Shown one piece after another: positions 1 through 13,541 of a stretch of DNA of 64,000 bases (within the stretch, counting starts at the first letter, position 1; every line of letters begins with the position of its first letter). The stretch is taken from NCBI RefSeq assembly GCF_022201045.2, contig NC_068562.1, positions 6,058,001 to 6,122,000 of the forward strand, in the 5' to 3' direction. The DNA is from Citrus sinensis. Its lineage: Eukaryota > Streptophyta > Magnoliopsida > Sapindales > Rutaceae. The notes beneath the pieces are model-generated. The model had not been told where the DNA came from. It ran no database searches and saw only the letters and a list, made by a program, of their open reading frames with translations. The translations under genes and the position numbers were made by a program.

Positions 1-480
1 ATATAATACTGACAAGAACCCTATAAATGCTACATTCAGTTTTTTTTTTTTTTTTGCCTATAAACACATGGCTTTAACAAGTGATAATTACTAAAAATAA
101 AACAAAAATGAGTGTATATTCATCATATATATCAAATTATATTGAGTACTTTTATAAGATATTCAAAAGTACGCTACTAAATGGGATCTCGTCCTGATTT
201 ATTTAATTATTCTATTCTATTTTACAAGTAAATAAATGCTGATATTGCATCGCTCATGGGTATGAGAACTTTTTCGAACGGGGAAAGAAAGAAAGTAGTT
301 AAAATCAAAATTGCATGTTCTATTCATAATTTTTTTTTGTTATTTATTATTCCCCGTCCTCGATTGGTAGAAGTATCAGTTTAGAAAATAAAATTTACGT
401 GAAATAAAATAAAACAGAGTTTAAATGAAAAAAAAAAACTGAGCAAATAATACGGGGGATTAAACAGATAAAAGGCCGAG
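1..480. other. Intergenic DNA upstream of SGS3
   Basis: This is AT-rich spacer with a poly(T) run at about 41-55 and short A and T runs. I see no coding frame with protein-like composition. The right part, with the GC-richer stretch near 470-540, probably contains the promoter and transcription start of SGS3, but no single promoter element is convincing. Confidence 0.5.
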
Positions 481-1920
481 GGCGAAATCGAAGGGGCCCA
501 GTCTGCATATTTCTTCAGCGTCTGCGTCTCACTCACTTAGAGCGTGCTCTCACCTCCAGTCTTCAGTCTTCCGCCGATACACACTGTTTCCTTTTGCTCT
601 CTCCACTCAGGTCGGTGCTTGTTTCCCGTGAGGGTCGTTCCAAATCATCGTTTCTTTTGCTGTGTGTTTCTCCTTTTCTTCTCTATATTAGTTTCAAAGT
701 CTAATGCGGTGCGTTTTTCGTTTGGCTTTGGACTTTTTTTAACAGGTGAAGAGATCTTAGCTCGGTAATCGAAGGTAACATCGAACCATTTCTCGGTTAA
801 AATTTGTACGGTATTTTTTTCTTTACAATAGAAGGTCAGATCTGTCATTTCCATCTTCATCGGCGGTTTTTCTCTGCCTATTTTACGCTTATTAAAGAAC
901 ATTTTCTGTGTTTCTCCATTTTTTTTTTTTTGATGTTTGTGAATAAAATGTGTTCTAGCTTAAGCTATTAAGTTTGCTTCTGGATTTGATTGAGGTAATT
1001 TTTTCTTAGTACTATGGAGATGAAAGAGAAGAACGGCTTATTTTTCTGGAATATAAAACTAATGAGAAATTTCTTTTTTATCTTTTGTTTCTATCTGGTG
1101 GTCCATCAGATAAGAGAAAACACGATTTCCTCCATCTGTGCTATATGTGTATGGATTTTTTATTATTTTGTTGCATTTTAAGTGGAAACAATGCTTAAAT
1201 TTATTTGATGGTGATTTTGTTGAATTTATTGTGCGCAAGGTTTTTTTTAATAGAAATATCTGTTTTCAACTTGTGTAATCATGAAGCTGGGGAGTGTTTT
1301 TCTGGTCTTTTGTATATGTTTTGGAGAAGTGCTTCCTCTTAAAGCTTTTTAAATGGCTGGTCTCTTTTGGTAGACTGCGTATCTCCTTATGTTGTCTAGT
1401 TGGGGGAGAGTCTTTCTGTTCTCTTGTATATGTTTTGGAGAAGTGCTTCCTCTGAAAGCTTTTTAAATTGCTGATCTCTTTTGGTAGACTCTGTATCTCC
1501 TTATATTGGTTTTTTATCTTAACTAATTTTTTTGCCTGAGCAAAGGAATGATAAAAAAATTTCATATTATTGCTTGGATATTGCTTTGGTTTGATGCTTT
1601 GTTTATAAAGCTTTTGCGTTTTTACTCCCTTTCTTTCTTCAAATTGGTGATAATAAAGGAGGAAATGGAAGATTCCACAACAATATCTTCAGACAGAATG
1701 ATCAGCTGAAATTCTCACAGCTGATAGTGAAATTTCTTTGTTGTTAAATTTTCCTTCTTTTGCTTGCTTTTATTTCTCTTATCTATATATTTTTCTGTGA
1801 TGTTTTTGTTGGATTTTTAGGTTACTGTCTTTCTTGTTTATGTTTTGTCACTGTTAAATATTAAGATTTGACTCACAAGTTTTATGAAACAATTATCTTA
1901 TAGAGGATTTTTGCACTAAG
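481..1920 (+). other. SGS3: SGS3 5' untranslated region with probable leader intron
   Basis: A pyrimidine-rich leader at about 480-770 is followed by T-rich intron-like sequence that ends in an acceptor-like CTAAG directly before the ATG at 1921. A donor-like GGTAACA lies near 774-780. The inferred intron is about 1.1 kb and contains the tandem duplication at 1286-1515. The exact leader exon boundaries are not proven from sequence alone. Confidence 0.5.
1286..1515. repeat. Two-copy tandem repeat, 114-bp unit
   Basis: Two adjacent copies with a 114-bp period, about 1286-1401 and 1402-1515, share long exact stretches such as TATATGTTTTGGAGAAGTGC and differ at roughly one position in ten. They lie in the inferred SGS3 leader intron. 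Each copy has a translatable frame on the minus strand, but this is a by-product of the duplication and not a gene. Confidence 0.9.
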
Positions 1921-3426
1921 ATGAGTGCAAGAAGAGGTGGAAAGTCTCCAATTGCTGCTGGCAGCAGCAACACTTCTGTGAAGGGGAAAAATGTGACTGA
2001 AGTCTCCAATTCCCAGGTTGATCATTTGAGCGGATCTGTAGCAGATATCAGCCTGGATTCGGCACAGGATGATGGTGGATGGGAGGTTTATGTGAGGAAG
2101 TCAAAAAACAAAGCTGGCAGTGGGACTACCAAATCCTTTGGTTCTCAGAATTCTAATTATAAGGCATGGGGACATCTGGATAGCACTCAGAAACCAGGAA
2201 TGCGGGGTAATGGTAGCTCAGGGAGGGCTCCTGCCAAAACCTGGACAACTGTAAATGCAGATTCTAAGATACCAGCTGGCAGAGTGAATGCAAGACCCCA
2301 ATTGACCAACTGGGTTCCTGAGACAAACAACATGGCCACACAAACAGGGATTCGCCCTCCTCTGGAGCATGGTTGGAATTGGCAATCTAGAGCTGGTTCT
2401 ACTATATTCAAACATTCAGAAGATGGCCATGATAAAGAGAGTGGTAATCTTGACGAGGTCCACAAAGACAATGTTGAAGATGATTATGACGATGAGAAAG
2501 ATGATGATTCTAATGTTTCAGATGATTCGGATGATGAGTTACTGAGTGATGAGTTTGATTCTGATACCAGTCAGAAGAGTCATGACACACGTAAGAAAAG
2601 CCGATGGTTCAAGAAATTCTTTGAAAGTTTGGAAAGCCTGACAGTTGAGGAGATCAATGAACCAGCAAGGCAGTGGCACTGTCCTGCTTGCCAAGGTGGT
2701 CCTGGAGCCATTGACTGGTACCGCGGCCTACAGCCTTTAATGACCCATGCCAAAACTAAAGGATCAAAGAGGGTGAAGCTCCACCGTGAACTTGCTGAGC
2801 TGTTGGATGAAGAGTTACGAAGGCGGGGAACTTCGGTTATTCCAGCTGGTGAAGTTTTTGGCAAGTGGAAAGGTCTGAAGGATACAGAAAAAGATCATGA
2901 AATTGTTTGGCCTCCAATGGTTATTATCATGAACACAAGGCTTGACAAGGATGAGAATGATAAGGTATAGTCATGTTATCTTGCTTCTGTGCATAGTTGA
3001 AACTAGAGTGCAATTAAATTTAAGTTGCTGCTTGTTTTGTTATCATTTGAGAAATAATTTTCTGCATATTTCCATATAACACTTTCTTTTTATATCAAAT
3101 GATTTTTAGTGGACTGGAATGGGAAATCAAGAACTTCTTGAGTACTTCAGCTCATATGCTGCTGTGAGGGCTCGACACTCTTATGGCCCACAGGGGCACC
3201 GTGGGATGAGTGTTTTGATCTTTGAGAGCTCTGCAGGGGGTTATCTAGAGGCTGAGCGTCTACATAAGCATTTTGCCGAGCAAGGAACAGATAGAGATTC
3301 GTGGAATAACAGTAACCGCAGAGTTTTATTCCATGCTGGTGGAAAGCGCCAACTTTATGGTTTCATGGCACTGAAAGAAGACTTGGATGTCTTCAACCAG
3401 CATTGCCACGGTTCTTCCTTTTCCCC

Positions 3427-3469
<43 letters not shown>

Positions 3470-4754
3470 TGTGCACAGACATGCTTAGAGATAGGATTTT
3501 GATTGGAGGCTGGCATGCTTGAATTGAATCTTCTAAGGATCCATGATTGTTTAGAATGCATGAATTATTGCTTTCCAGTTTCCCACAGATTTTTACTTTG
3601 CGTAATATGATATCTTGTTTTGTTTGATATGATGTATAACTGATTAGGTAAAACAAAGCAGAAATTTGAGATGAGATCATACCACGAGATGGTTGTGAAT
3701 CAGATCAGGCAAATGAGCGAGGATAATCAACAGCTCATATATTTGAAGAATAGGGTTGTGAAAGAACAAAGGCACTCAAAAGCTCTTGAAGCAACTTTTA
3801 GTATTGTGAGTGAGAAGCTGCGTGAAACCATGGAGGAAAACCGCATTGTGAAACAGAGGACCAAAATGCAACATGAGCAGAACAAAGAAGAGGTATGAAA
3901 TCCAAGTGGCATACAGTAGTTATAATCCAAGTCGAGATGAAAGTTGGCAGTGTGCTAAGAACATTTTTCTTGGCTGGTTGATGATGTGGTATTAAGAAGT
4001 GCTTGATTATGCTATTTATTTTAAATTGATGAAATAAACTTTCTTGATCAATTTGAGTGAGGTTTATTTGTTTTTCAGGTATGAAATTTGATTTAGAATG
4101 TTTCTATTTTTATTTTTTATTTTTCCTTATTTTGTTTCAACTCACTGTTTGAATTTTTCACTAGATGGATTTTCAAGAGCAACTCTTCAAGGACCAGATT
4201 AGAATAATTCATGAAGCAAGGGATGAAAAGGAAGAGAATTTTGAGAAGCTGCAACAACAGGAACGAGAGAAGGTGAAGCAATCAATTGCTAATCCTAAAA
4301 ACACTGAGGACTACAAGCTCAGGTATATTATCAAGAGATTTGGTATCTGAAACAAAATTGCATTTTTTTGTTTTTTCCAATTGGTAAATATTTTTTAAAA
4401 AAGAAAAAGTTCTGTCGAATTGCCACTTTATATTTGAGGTTCATGCTTAGGTTCCCCGTGTCTCACTTGATCAATTTGGGTATTGATGTTCTCATTATTT
4501 TCTTACACATTTCATTATATGATTGCAGGGCAGAGGAAATTGCCAAGTTCATAACGGTTCAAGACAAAGAAATGGAAGAGTTTGTGGCAGCAAGGGACCG
4601 GCTGATAAAATTTCACGGTGAGAAGATGGATGCAATGAGGCGGAGGCATTGGGAGGAAGAGGTTGAACTTGAGAAAGGATTTGATGCTGAGTTGACTCAA
4701 TTGATGGAGAAGTACTCTACTCATATAACAGAGGTTGCCGCTGACAGTGTTTGA
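1921..4754 (+). CDS. SGS3: SUPPRESSOR OF GENE SILENCING 3 (SGS3), five coding exons
   Basis: SGS3 binds and protects cleaved RNA and works with RDR6 to make double-stranded RNA for trans-acting siRNAs and antiviral silencing, in cytoplasmic bodies. Coding exons are 1921-2964, 3110-3410, 3648-3892, 4165-4322 and 4529-4754, giving 657 residues (the Arabidopsis protein has about 625). In order the protein shows a low-complexity N-terminus, an acidic Asp/Glu/Ser stretch (about 186-217), a zf-XS finger (QWHCPACQ, cysteines 254 and 257, then histidine in LMTHAK), an XS RNA-binding domain (about 325-440, with IVWPPMVIIMNTR and GPQGHRGMSVLIFE) and a long C-terminal coiled coil. All junctions are GT-AG and phases agree. 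The first ATG of the long first exon is the only sensible start. The next gene is convergent, with its stop at 5979. A second damaged copy of exon 4 lies at 16919-17053. Confidence 0.95.
3427..3469. repeat. Compound microsatellite (CT)n(CA)n
   Basis: A CT run of about 11 units is followed by a CA run of about 9 units in SGS3 intron 2. It begins only 16 bp downstream of the donor site at 3411-3412. It is likely to vary in length between individuals. Confidence 0.95.
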
Positions 4755-5978
4755 TGCTGAGATGCAAGGAATGTTAGAAAAATAGCATACTAACTTGATG
4801 AGCAGCATAGAATTTGATCATACAATCCTGAGAATATTTAAGACTTCTTTTGATATATTCTCCGTTAAGACTTTTCTTTTGATATATTCTCCGAATTACA
4901 AACTCAAGAGAGGTATAAACATTTGAATATAGCAATATGAAAAATGGACCGCCAATTTATATTGGTGGCTTAAAGATCTTATATGGATTAGCATTTAGTA
5001 TTGTGGCGTGTTTCTCTCCATATTTAAGTCTTAAGCATAAATTGGTTTAATCAATTGCAAAGGAGTTTCACGGTGAAGCTTTGAAAAGGGGAGCCCTCCT
5101 AGTAACATATTTGCATAAGACATTATTAACAAAAGATTATGCATTCGATATTTCGATGATGGAGTGGGCGACAGATCATAAAATCCTTTTAATTACAAGG
5201 AATTTTTTCTTTTCCTTCAAACCAAAATCACCTTGGCTTTATAGACGTTTGCAATTGCCGTAAGTTTGTGTAAATGGGCAAGCTTGGTGCTTTTTCAATT
5301 GCAAAGTTACTGAGACTCGAAAGTACTGTGTGATGATTAATAAGGAAATTGACTTTTAAATGTGAAAGGAAGCACGCTTTCAGAGAGAATCAATTCAAGG
5401 ATATTGAGGTGCAACACTAAATGGGGTATGAGGCAACATCTAGGATATTCAGTTCTTTATTATTAGAACATAGAAAATACATTCTTATGAAAACGCGACG
5501 GGGCTTCATGTACAACCCTTTCCTTTAAAATATGAGCACAAGCATGAAACGTAGAACCTAGCAAACACTTTGAAAACAATTCCATAGCTCAAATTAAAAT
5601 TGGGAAAAAAGAGTATACATGCCAAGCTGTCAGCTGAGCTATTCTATCAGCAGCCACCGCATCTGTTGATGCTACCAAGCTGCTACAGAATCCTTGAAGG
5701 TGCTCCAACAACATTCTATTATGCTGCCGATTCATACATTTCTTTCCACAAGGCAAAAAAGGGATAGACAATAATTCTAATAGCAACACAAGGAAAAGAC
5801 CTAAAATCAAATCCCTCAGGAACAACATTATAATGTGATTATCTAAAACGAAATATGGAAAGAATAATTTTTATCCTAAACAAATTTTACACAAAATCTG
5901 TTGAAATATAATTAACTGAAACCTTGCTCAGTTAGTTTTCTTATCAAATCCTTCCCTTGAAGTTGCACCTTTCTATTT
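4755..5978. other. Convergent 3' flanks of SGS3 and CLPTM1
   Basis: No gene is seen here. The left part is the SGS3 3' UTR and has a short imperfect tandem repeat at about 4839-4893 (CTTTTGATATATTCTCCG occurs twice). The right part, read on the minus strand, is the CLPTM1 3' UTR, with a possible AATAAA polyadenylation signal at about 5456-5461. Short open frames here have no protein-like features. Confidence 0.6.
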
Positions 5979-8900
5979 TCAATTGGTTTTCTTATCCTCC
6001 TTACTGATAAGTGCATCTGTCTCTGTACCATCAGAAACCTTATCATCCTCACCAGCAAAACCAAATTCATTTACACGTGTCTTGTCCACTTTATAAATCC
6101 ATCTCTGGTATAGATATATCAAGAATACAAGATCTGCATGAATAGACAAATAATCATAATCACCAAAAAGACCACTTATACGACTAAATGAGAGCAAAGA
6201 TCATTCTACATTCCAATGGCAATTTCGTAGTTTAGATTATTCAGAAGTGTTTATGACAATGAATGGCATTTACCAGCCACACTGGATGAGGGTATTCTTA
6301 TTACTCAACTTGTATTTTCAAACAGAACAAGCCTTCTGGACCAAGCAATATTCAAATTTTATTCTCATGTCATCTATATCAACAGATGACAAAAATAAAA
6401 ATACTAGGTCCGAGTATCCCTACTTCCAAATAAGGACTATGCTAATACCAAAACTAATGTGGACTAGCTAATCAGATTGTCAAATTTCCAAGGAGAAGAG
6501 TCAGAAGACTCGGTACATGTACCCATCACACTACTTAAATAGTCATCCGAAGTGAAGTTCTCAAAGAGGTGGCAGGGTCCAAACATGGACCAAAAGTTCT
6601 GATTTTCCCTCGAATGACCACTTTCACTACTGAAGCACACACAACTACAGTTGGAAATACCCCACCAAAGAAAAGGACATGACAACATAAACTTGTGAAC
6701 AGAGCACTGCATGACCACAATAACTCACAATAACTCATTCTAGAGGGTATAAAATACCCTCACCAGCAGAAACCGATCACTATATTACCAGCCCTTCGTT
6801 AACACCCATGTATATTTCAAGGTAAAGACGAAGGGGTAAAAAAGGGAACTGTCATTCTCACCATCACGAAACACGGAAAGCCGATGCAGTGTTGGCATTT
6901 TAATGACAAAGGCAAAAAGATCATCAATTATGGTGTTCAGGAACTTGTATGTCATTTGCCTCCAGGGTAGATGCGCCACAGACTTAAGCTTATAGTTAAT
7001 AAACAGTTGCGGGCACATCATAGTGAAACCTGAAAAAAAATGTTTAAAAGTTGAGCTCAATTTACAAGAAAAAGGGTTAAATGGAAATTAGCAACAGAAA
7101 AGATCACAGCAAATTTAAGTCTAGCGAAGAATGACAGGATAAGATCAGAAAGTAGCTTACCAAACATGTAAACACAGCTAGTGAGAGAAGAAAGAATCCA
7201 AGAGTACCAACTCTTATGGCGCTCATACATGAGCGAGTATATAGAGGAGCATATAGCAAGGAAGAAAAGAACACCAGACAAATATTTCATGGCAATATCA
7301 TCGTATTCCTTAGTCTTATTCCCTGCATATGACTCACGATCCCGGAACCTCAACATAGGTATCGTTCCACTTCTGTCAATCTGGAGACAAAGAAAATCAT
7401 TAGTATGTAGAATCTTATTAATTTATAAGATAAGATACTACATAATCTACTAGCTTCATAATTTGCACAAATGGCAACAGCCCAAGTTGCAGTATCAGCA
7501 AATACCTAACATGAAAGATTTCAAGCATGAGAAGATGCATGATGTGCCATGTATGTAAATCTGATCATGTGCGATATAGTTATGCAGATTACAGGTAATG
7601 TTCATGCTAACAAACTCTATTGTTGCACGTCTAAATCAACAGCAAGGATGCCGTACCAGAAAGTGTCAATAGTGGACTATCTCAAATACGATGAGATGGT
7701 ACACACCCACCTAGAAATTGCATGCATAAATCTGATACATAATGTAAGCAGAAGGCACAAAAGAAGTACGAGCAATCTCAAACATTACATAGAAATGCAG
7801 GCATGCACACAGGCAGATTATACAAATGCAAATTTAATGTAAATTACATGACCATAAATCATAGCCTAATCTCCGACTTACACAAGAATTTTGTAGATGG
7901 TCTTATATTTTAAAGACAAATAGTACCTCTATGTGCATAGCTTTTCCTATCTTCCAAAATTCAATACAGCAACCAACTCCAGAACTTGCAAGTATCATCC
8001 AGGAAGTATCATTGTCAAGTAGATAGAGGAAGACAATGAGCTGACATATAAAGTTTACAACAACTGACTTTGCCGACAGTCCTTCCATAGACTTATTCTT
8101 ATTCCAAAATTGGATATCTACAACAAAAAATAATTAAACTTATAAGCTGCTTCTATACAGGATGCTTGAAAGAATACTTGAAGATCACCAGTGAGTTAAA
8201 AGAAATCCTTCTTGTAGAAAAAAGTTAAATTTACCATTTTTGAATGCCAAGAAGTCGAATACAGAATGAAGCAATGAAACAACCATCGTGATCACCAACA
8301 GATATGGATTTCCTTCTAGGAACACCCTCTGAAAAAATTATCGAAAATATTTGTAAACCATCAAGAGCTATATTGAACAAAATAGCAGTCAAACATAACT
8401 GTATCACCATTTTGAAATTTATTTTCTTTCTCTTTCATGCTGTAAAAGTTGATATTCAGAGTATAATCATATTCTGCTACAGATTAAGAGCAATTCAATC
8501 AAATCAATTAAAAAACAAAAAATTTACATCCTCTGACACATAAAAGACCGCCAATTAAAGAATGATTAGTATACCACTGGGTCAAAACCTAGAATGAATA
8601 GCTTTTTGGACTCTAGTAATATACAGGCCTAGTAAAAGAATAATTAATACCATGGAGAACATACTTTTAAAACAATTAAAGCCAAGCAGATGAGCAAACT
8701 AGTCCCAAAAGGAAAAAGATGTGTCTGTCAGGTTCGGATTATAGTCAAAATTTGTTTCCTATAAAAGTTATAGTACAGAAGATAAGCTTTTACCTTCAGT
8801 TCATCAGCCTCACCCTCAAGCATGCTTCCATAACTACGATGAATTTGGAACGACTGATCAATCTGCAGGAACAGTTGCCACTTTGTCATGCTTATAGGAC

Positions 8901-11900
8901 CCACCTCCAGATTCAGTGGCAATTCTGTGACCGTCTCATTGATTGGAATCAGCTTATCTCTAAGTAACCAAAACTCATTGAAAAAAATAGTTGGGAAGTA
9001 ATTCCCTGTGGTAGGCTCAACATTCAAGTCTGCATTTTTAAGTCAAGTAACTCAAAAAGTAAAATTGTGACATGAAATATTTGCCGACAAATGTGAAGAC
9101 AGAATCCCCACATGTATGTGAAGATGTCTCAACATACATATTATCCTATGGAAGTTGAACCGACAATATAACTATAGATAATTTTGGCGTCCAACTCACT
9201 TCAGTTCAGATCATAAGCATAGGTTTAGTTATAATTAAAAATTTCCTCAAGAAGAAAGAAAAGTACTTTGAACATTCTTTGTTAGCATTCTGCAGAGCAG
9301 ATGAATGAAAAAATGAATTGCAACTATTTAAGCAATTTGAGAGAAAGACATCATAATGAGCAACAATTTGTGGGGGCATCCCACCCACAGTTGAATTCAT
9401 TAGTTTGGAGGCCTACAGCTTGAGAGACCAGGGCTGCGCACAGGTAACTTATATCACTTTATGCATTCAAGGAGAGGAAGAAGGAAAGGTGGGAGGAAAG
9501 GAAAACTATCTGTTAATTGTTAGAGGTGAAAAGGATGCAATCATGAAATGCACTTTTCTCATAAACTTCAAGGAGACAGAAAAACCGAACACAGATATAC
9601 ATAACCCACAGAATAGAGATTTGAGACATTATAGGATACAAGGAGCTATATTTGGAGGTGCAGCATTGGACGGGTACCTGCAAAAAACCATCAGAATTAG
9701 CATATATGTCAACAAAGTGGCACGTACAATGGGGAAAAAAAAATTGGATGAATTAAATAAATTTCCACATTCATGCAGGACATCTTGAAACATGTAGGAC
9801 AGGCATTCAAGACTTACAATACTGTAACTAAGAGTGCATAACATCATTAATTTAATCTTCAGAGTGTTTTATTTTCACTGGACATAGATGCTCATCTATT
9901 GCATCAAAAAAGATATATCCAGTTCAAGAGATATTGTTAAATTCATTTAAACCCATAAACAACATTTCAGTTTGTTGAATTACATATATATAAACACATA
10001 TACAACTTTTAATTAAACACATGTTGCATTATCCACTGACCATTTACAGTGCAATTAAAAGCAAAAGATCTATGATTTATACACAATATTAATAACAGTG
10101 AAGCAGTTGTAAACGTATTATTTTAGCAGTAGAACAAGAGATTCACTACAGGGATGGAAAAAATTAAAAATAAATGGCCAATAGAGCAATAATGTCATTC
10201 TAAATGAAGAAAATTTAACCCATGACAAGCTGTCAAATAAGGTAAAATATACCAAATAACAAGCTAATACCCATACATCTATACTTCATTTATTTTAAGA
10301 TCTCCAGACGTGTAAATTAATCTCATAGGAACTACTAGCTCCGACTTTAACTGCCAATGACCAACAGTAAACTACAGAAAGAATGCTCACCCAAAGGCAA
10401 TTCACATCAAACACATGTATGCAAAAACACAAATCAAATCATCAATATTTTTTTACCCAGAAGGCAGCTTAGATAGCAAGTGTCAGGATATAATAGGTGA
10501 AACTTGCAAGATAGACTTCAAGGGCCAATTGCTATATTTATTTATGTCACATCATGGAAACTAGGAGCTTCCTTTAAAGATTTTCCACTTATTAAATAAA
10601 ACCTTACAGAAACTTGACCTTCAGAGCATGCATACCGTGTAAAATCATCCACCAAGTTAATAGTAATATTTGGTTTCCAAAATGAAATCCATTCCACAGG
10701 GCCATCATCTTCAGAATCACCTTGAGGGTCATCAACAGCCTGAAGCCACATGAATTATATTAAGATCATTGCACATGGGACAAGGATGTATAAAAGAAAA
10801 TCACAGCAGTCAACTCAGCATAACTTATACAGGCAGAAATTGAGTGACACAAAAAAGGAGACATGATTTAACAAAATATATCCAATTTGTAGAGTAAAAA
10901 GAGCAATGCACCCCCAACCATATTAGAAATCAATGCCCAAACTGACCCTAGAAATATATTATTCCCCCTCCCAACCCTCTCCCTCTTCACAAATTAAATA
11001 AAAAAAATCTTTGCTGTTCAATGAAACCAATGTTTTTTGTTTTCCCAAAGAAAAAAATTGTTCTATAATCAAAGAAATGAGTGAAGAAAAGACTATGTTA
11101 AGAGATCCAGGCAGCCAAATGTAAATTACACCAAACATTTAACGGAATATGGCAGCCAGGAACCAAATGTTTAACAGTTTTTGCCAGCCTTACACAATAA
11201 ACAAGATACAAAGATATCTATGCCAATGATGTCTAATAATTTGCAAGGAAGTCTCCTAAAATTTGACTGGTCTTCTAAAACATGACTAACTTCAGAAGCT
11301 GGAAGTCACACATAGAATAAAGGAGATAAAAGGCCTGATAGTCAGATACAGTATTGTCATTCAGTTGGCTGTTGGCCTGATGATGAAAAGAAGCTGATTG
11401 TTGTAATTATCAAATATCAGGAGTACCTAGATCGAAAGAGTACGAATGCCATCCTAAAGTAAATTATACTGGTATGGTCAAATACAAACCTGAACCAATG
11501 GCTGAGCCTCTTCAGAGTCCTTGGGATTCCTGAGCAGACTCCTCCTTTTGTCAGCTTTTGACTTGGGATAATATACCACAATAGCTGAAATCAATAAGAA
11601 AAGAAAAGACAGAGATCTTCAATCACATAATTTACAATGTCATGTGAAAATACAACAAATCAGAAACAGATAATCTATTAACATTGAAGGCAAGATATTA
11701 CAGTGTGTCTTCCCAAACACTGCAAGAGGTTGATACTCAGGATCATTAGGGTCCGGAGGGTAACCAGAGCGCGCAAAGAACACATGTACGTACAGACTCC
11801 CGTTATTCTTCAAAGCCTAAGAGGGGAATCACAATCTTAATAACAACAAACTGAGTGCAAAAATAATGATGAATGAATGACATAATTAGATTGCTCAGAT

Positions 11901-12555
11901 ATGGAAACATGCAAATATCATAATATATATTATGCACTTAGAAAACAAAAGGGTAAATATAGCACAACCAACACGTAGTACCTCAGTTGGATAGTACTTC
12001 AAAGAAAGAGTCCGGGTACTTTCTCTGCTCCAAACAGCATAAGGCATATTAGTCTCATGCCAAATAAGTGCGCCTTCATTACCAAAGTCATTGAACTTTT
12101 CATGTTCAGAAACATATAACCACATGTCCTGTTAAAGAAAGAAGCTATTAGAACCACTCTGCGCGACATCTATCTTACACGATACATCCAACTTAACACC
12201 TCGCAAAATCTAGGAATATTCAGACATGAAACCTTAACCTCTAAGTCGTAAAGTTGGTGAAATAACTCCCGATCCGAGCTAAAATCAAACATTCGAATAT
12301 AAAATAAATATTTTAAACTTATAAGAAAAATGAATTTACCAAGTACTCTCCCCTTTGGAAGAGATTGGACATGAGCTGAGCAGACTCGGGGCCAGCAGGT
12401 CGTTTGGGAGCGAAAAATTTGGAAGCGAAGTACCAAAAGACAGCGATTCTAATGACTCCGGTTATTGTTTGTCCGAGACCTCCGGCTTGTTGCTGCCTCT
12501 GTTGTTGGCCTCCTCCTCCGCCTCCGGCGGCTTGTGCTGGTGGTGGCGGCGCCAT
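5979..12555 (-). CDS. CLPTM1: CLPTM1-family transmembrane protein, twelve coding exons
   Basis: The family (cleft lip and palate transmembrane protein 1) comprises ER multi-pass proteins; animal CLPTM1 holds receptors in the ER, and the plant role is unclear. Exons in transcript order: 12340-12555, 11982-12128, 11702-11816, 11490-11584, 10636-10739, 9640-9677, 8794-9029, 8235-8328, 7927-8117, 7161-7380, 6862-7029, 5979-6133. They join in frame to 592 residues, close to the Arabidopsis homologue. The N-terminus is Pro/Gly/Gln-rich (MAPPPPAQAAGGGGGG), followed by a large luminal-type domain (DMWLYVSEHEKFNDFG, YPPDPNDPEYQPL, NYFPTIFFNEFWLL). Hydrophobic helices follow from about residue 320, around PYLLVITMVVSLL, VVVNFICQLIVFLYLL, YLSGVLFFLAICSSIY and WILSSLTSCVYMFG. 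The C-terminus is charged and cytosolic-like (KEDKKTN). The 38-nt sixth exon is essential to the frame. The gene is divergent from the PPR gene, with about 1 kb between starts. Confidence 0.93.
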
Positions 12556-13541
12556 CTTCTTCTTCTTCTTCTCTCTCAGTTCACTGGTGTCGTAAAACTG
12601 AGATGCAAACAAAGTTTAAAAAAGAAAAGAGGACGCGATCCGAACAATTATATTTATTTGTGATTTGTTTGTTTATTTTATTTTATTTTAGTGTTGTACT
12701 GCCATTATAATTGGAGAAAGCGAAAAAGAAGAAGCGTTTGTGGTTGTGGCAATGACGGTTTAGGTTGCGTTTTGAGATTCTGCCGTCCGCGCCAGCACCT
12801 TGCCACCTCTCACTTTGTGTCGAATTACAATTTATTTCCAACTTTAATCAGAATAGTACGCACACGGCATTACCCCTCAACCAATTGGTGCCACCGGCCC
12901 ATTATTGGCCTAGAAGCCCAATGACTGCGATTTGTGTTGAATCTGTCTACAGGCCCAGTGGCCACTGCTCTTTTCTCAAGAGTAAAACGCGCACATATGA
13001 TTTTCATTTTTAATTATTTAATATATATAGAACATTAGGACCAATCTGTGCTAAAAAATCTACTTCTATAATTATTAGAGATATTTTTATTTTATATAAA
13101 AGAAATTATTTTCATTAAAGTTTGAACTTACGATTTCAAGATTGAAGGCATGAATTTTTGCTATTGAGTCAATGGCTTAGAATTAATTGGATTAAGAATT
13201 TATTTATGATTATTTTTTAGAGATTCAAAAAAAATTTTTAAAAATTAAAAATTAATTTTAATGTTTTATAAATTTTTATATTTGTTATTAACTGTAATTT
13301 ATAAATAACTGATTATTTATAAAATACAGTTAATTAAAATTAATTTTGAAAATTCCTGTCAATTTTAAAAAGAGAGATATTCGGGCCCAGCTTTTTAAGC
13401 TGACACTCTTTTGGCGCTTTTTATTTTCTTAAATCGTTTACTCTCTCTGCAACTGCAATAGTTTTATTATTGATTGAAATTTTCAATATCTTTTGATAAT
13501 TCATTTGCTTAATATGAAATGCCGAACAAGTGTTTGCAGAA
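12556..13541. promoter_or_regulatory. Shared upstream region of the divergent CLPTM1 and PPR genes
   Basis: About 985 bp separate the CLPTM1 start codon (minus) from the PPR start (plus). The CLPTM1 side is GC-richer (about 12700-12990) and the PPR side is very AT-rich (about 13010-13380). No single promoter motif is strong enough to name. It must hold both promoters and both 5' UTRs. Confidence 0.5.

Noticed and set aside
544-768. 74-codon frame in the SGS3 leader
   Set aside because: Phe/Ser/Leu-rich translation typical of pyrimidine-rich leader sequence, no domain, and it lies upstream of the clear SGS3 start.
9405-9788. 127-codon plus-strand frame
   Set aside because: It lies antisense over CLPTM1 intron sequence and exon 6 (9640-9677); no domain and no supporting splice structure.
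12355-12710. Plus-strand frames around the CLPTM1 start
   Set aside because: They are antisense shadows of the Pro/Gly-rich first exon of CLPTM1.
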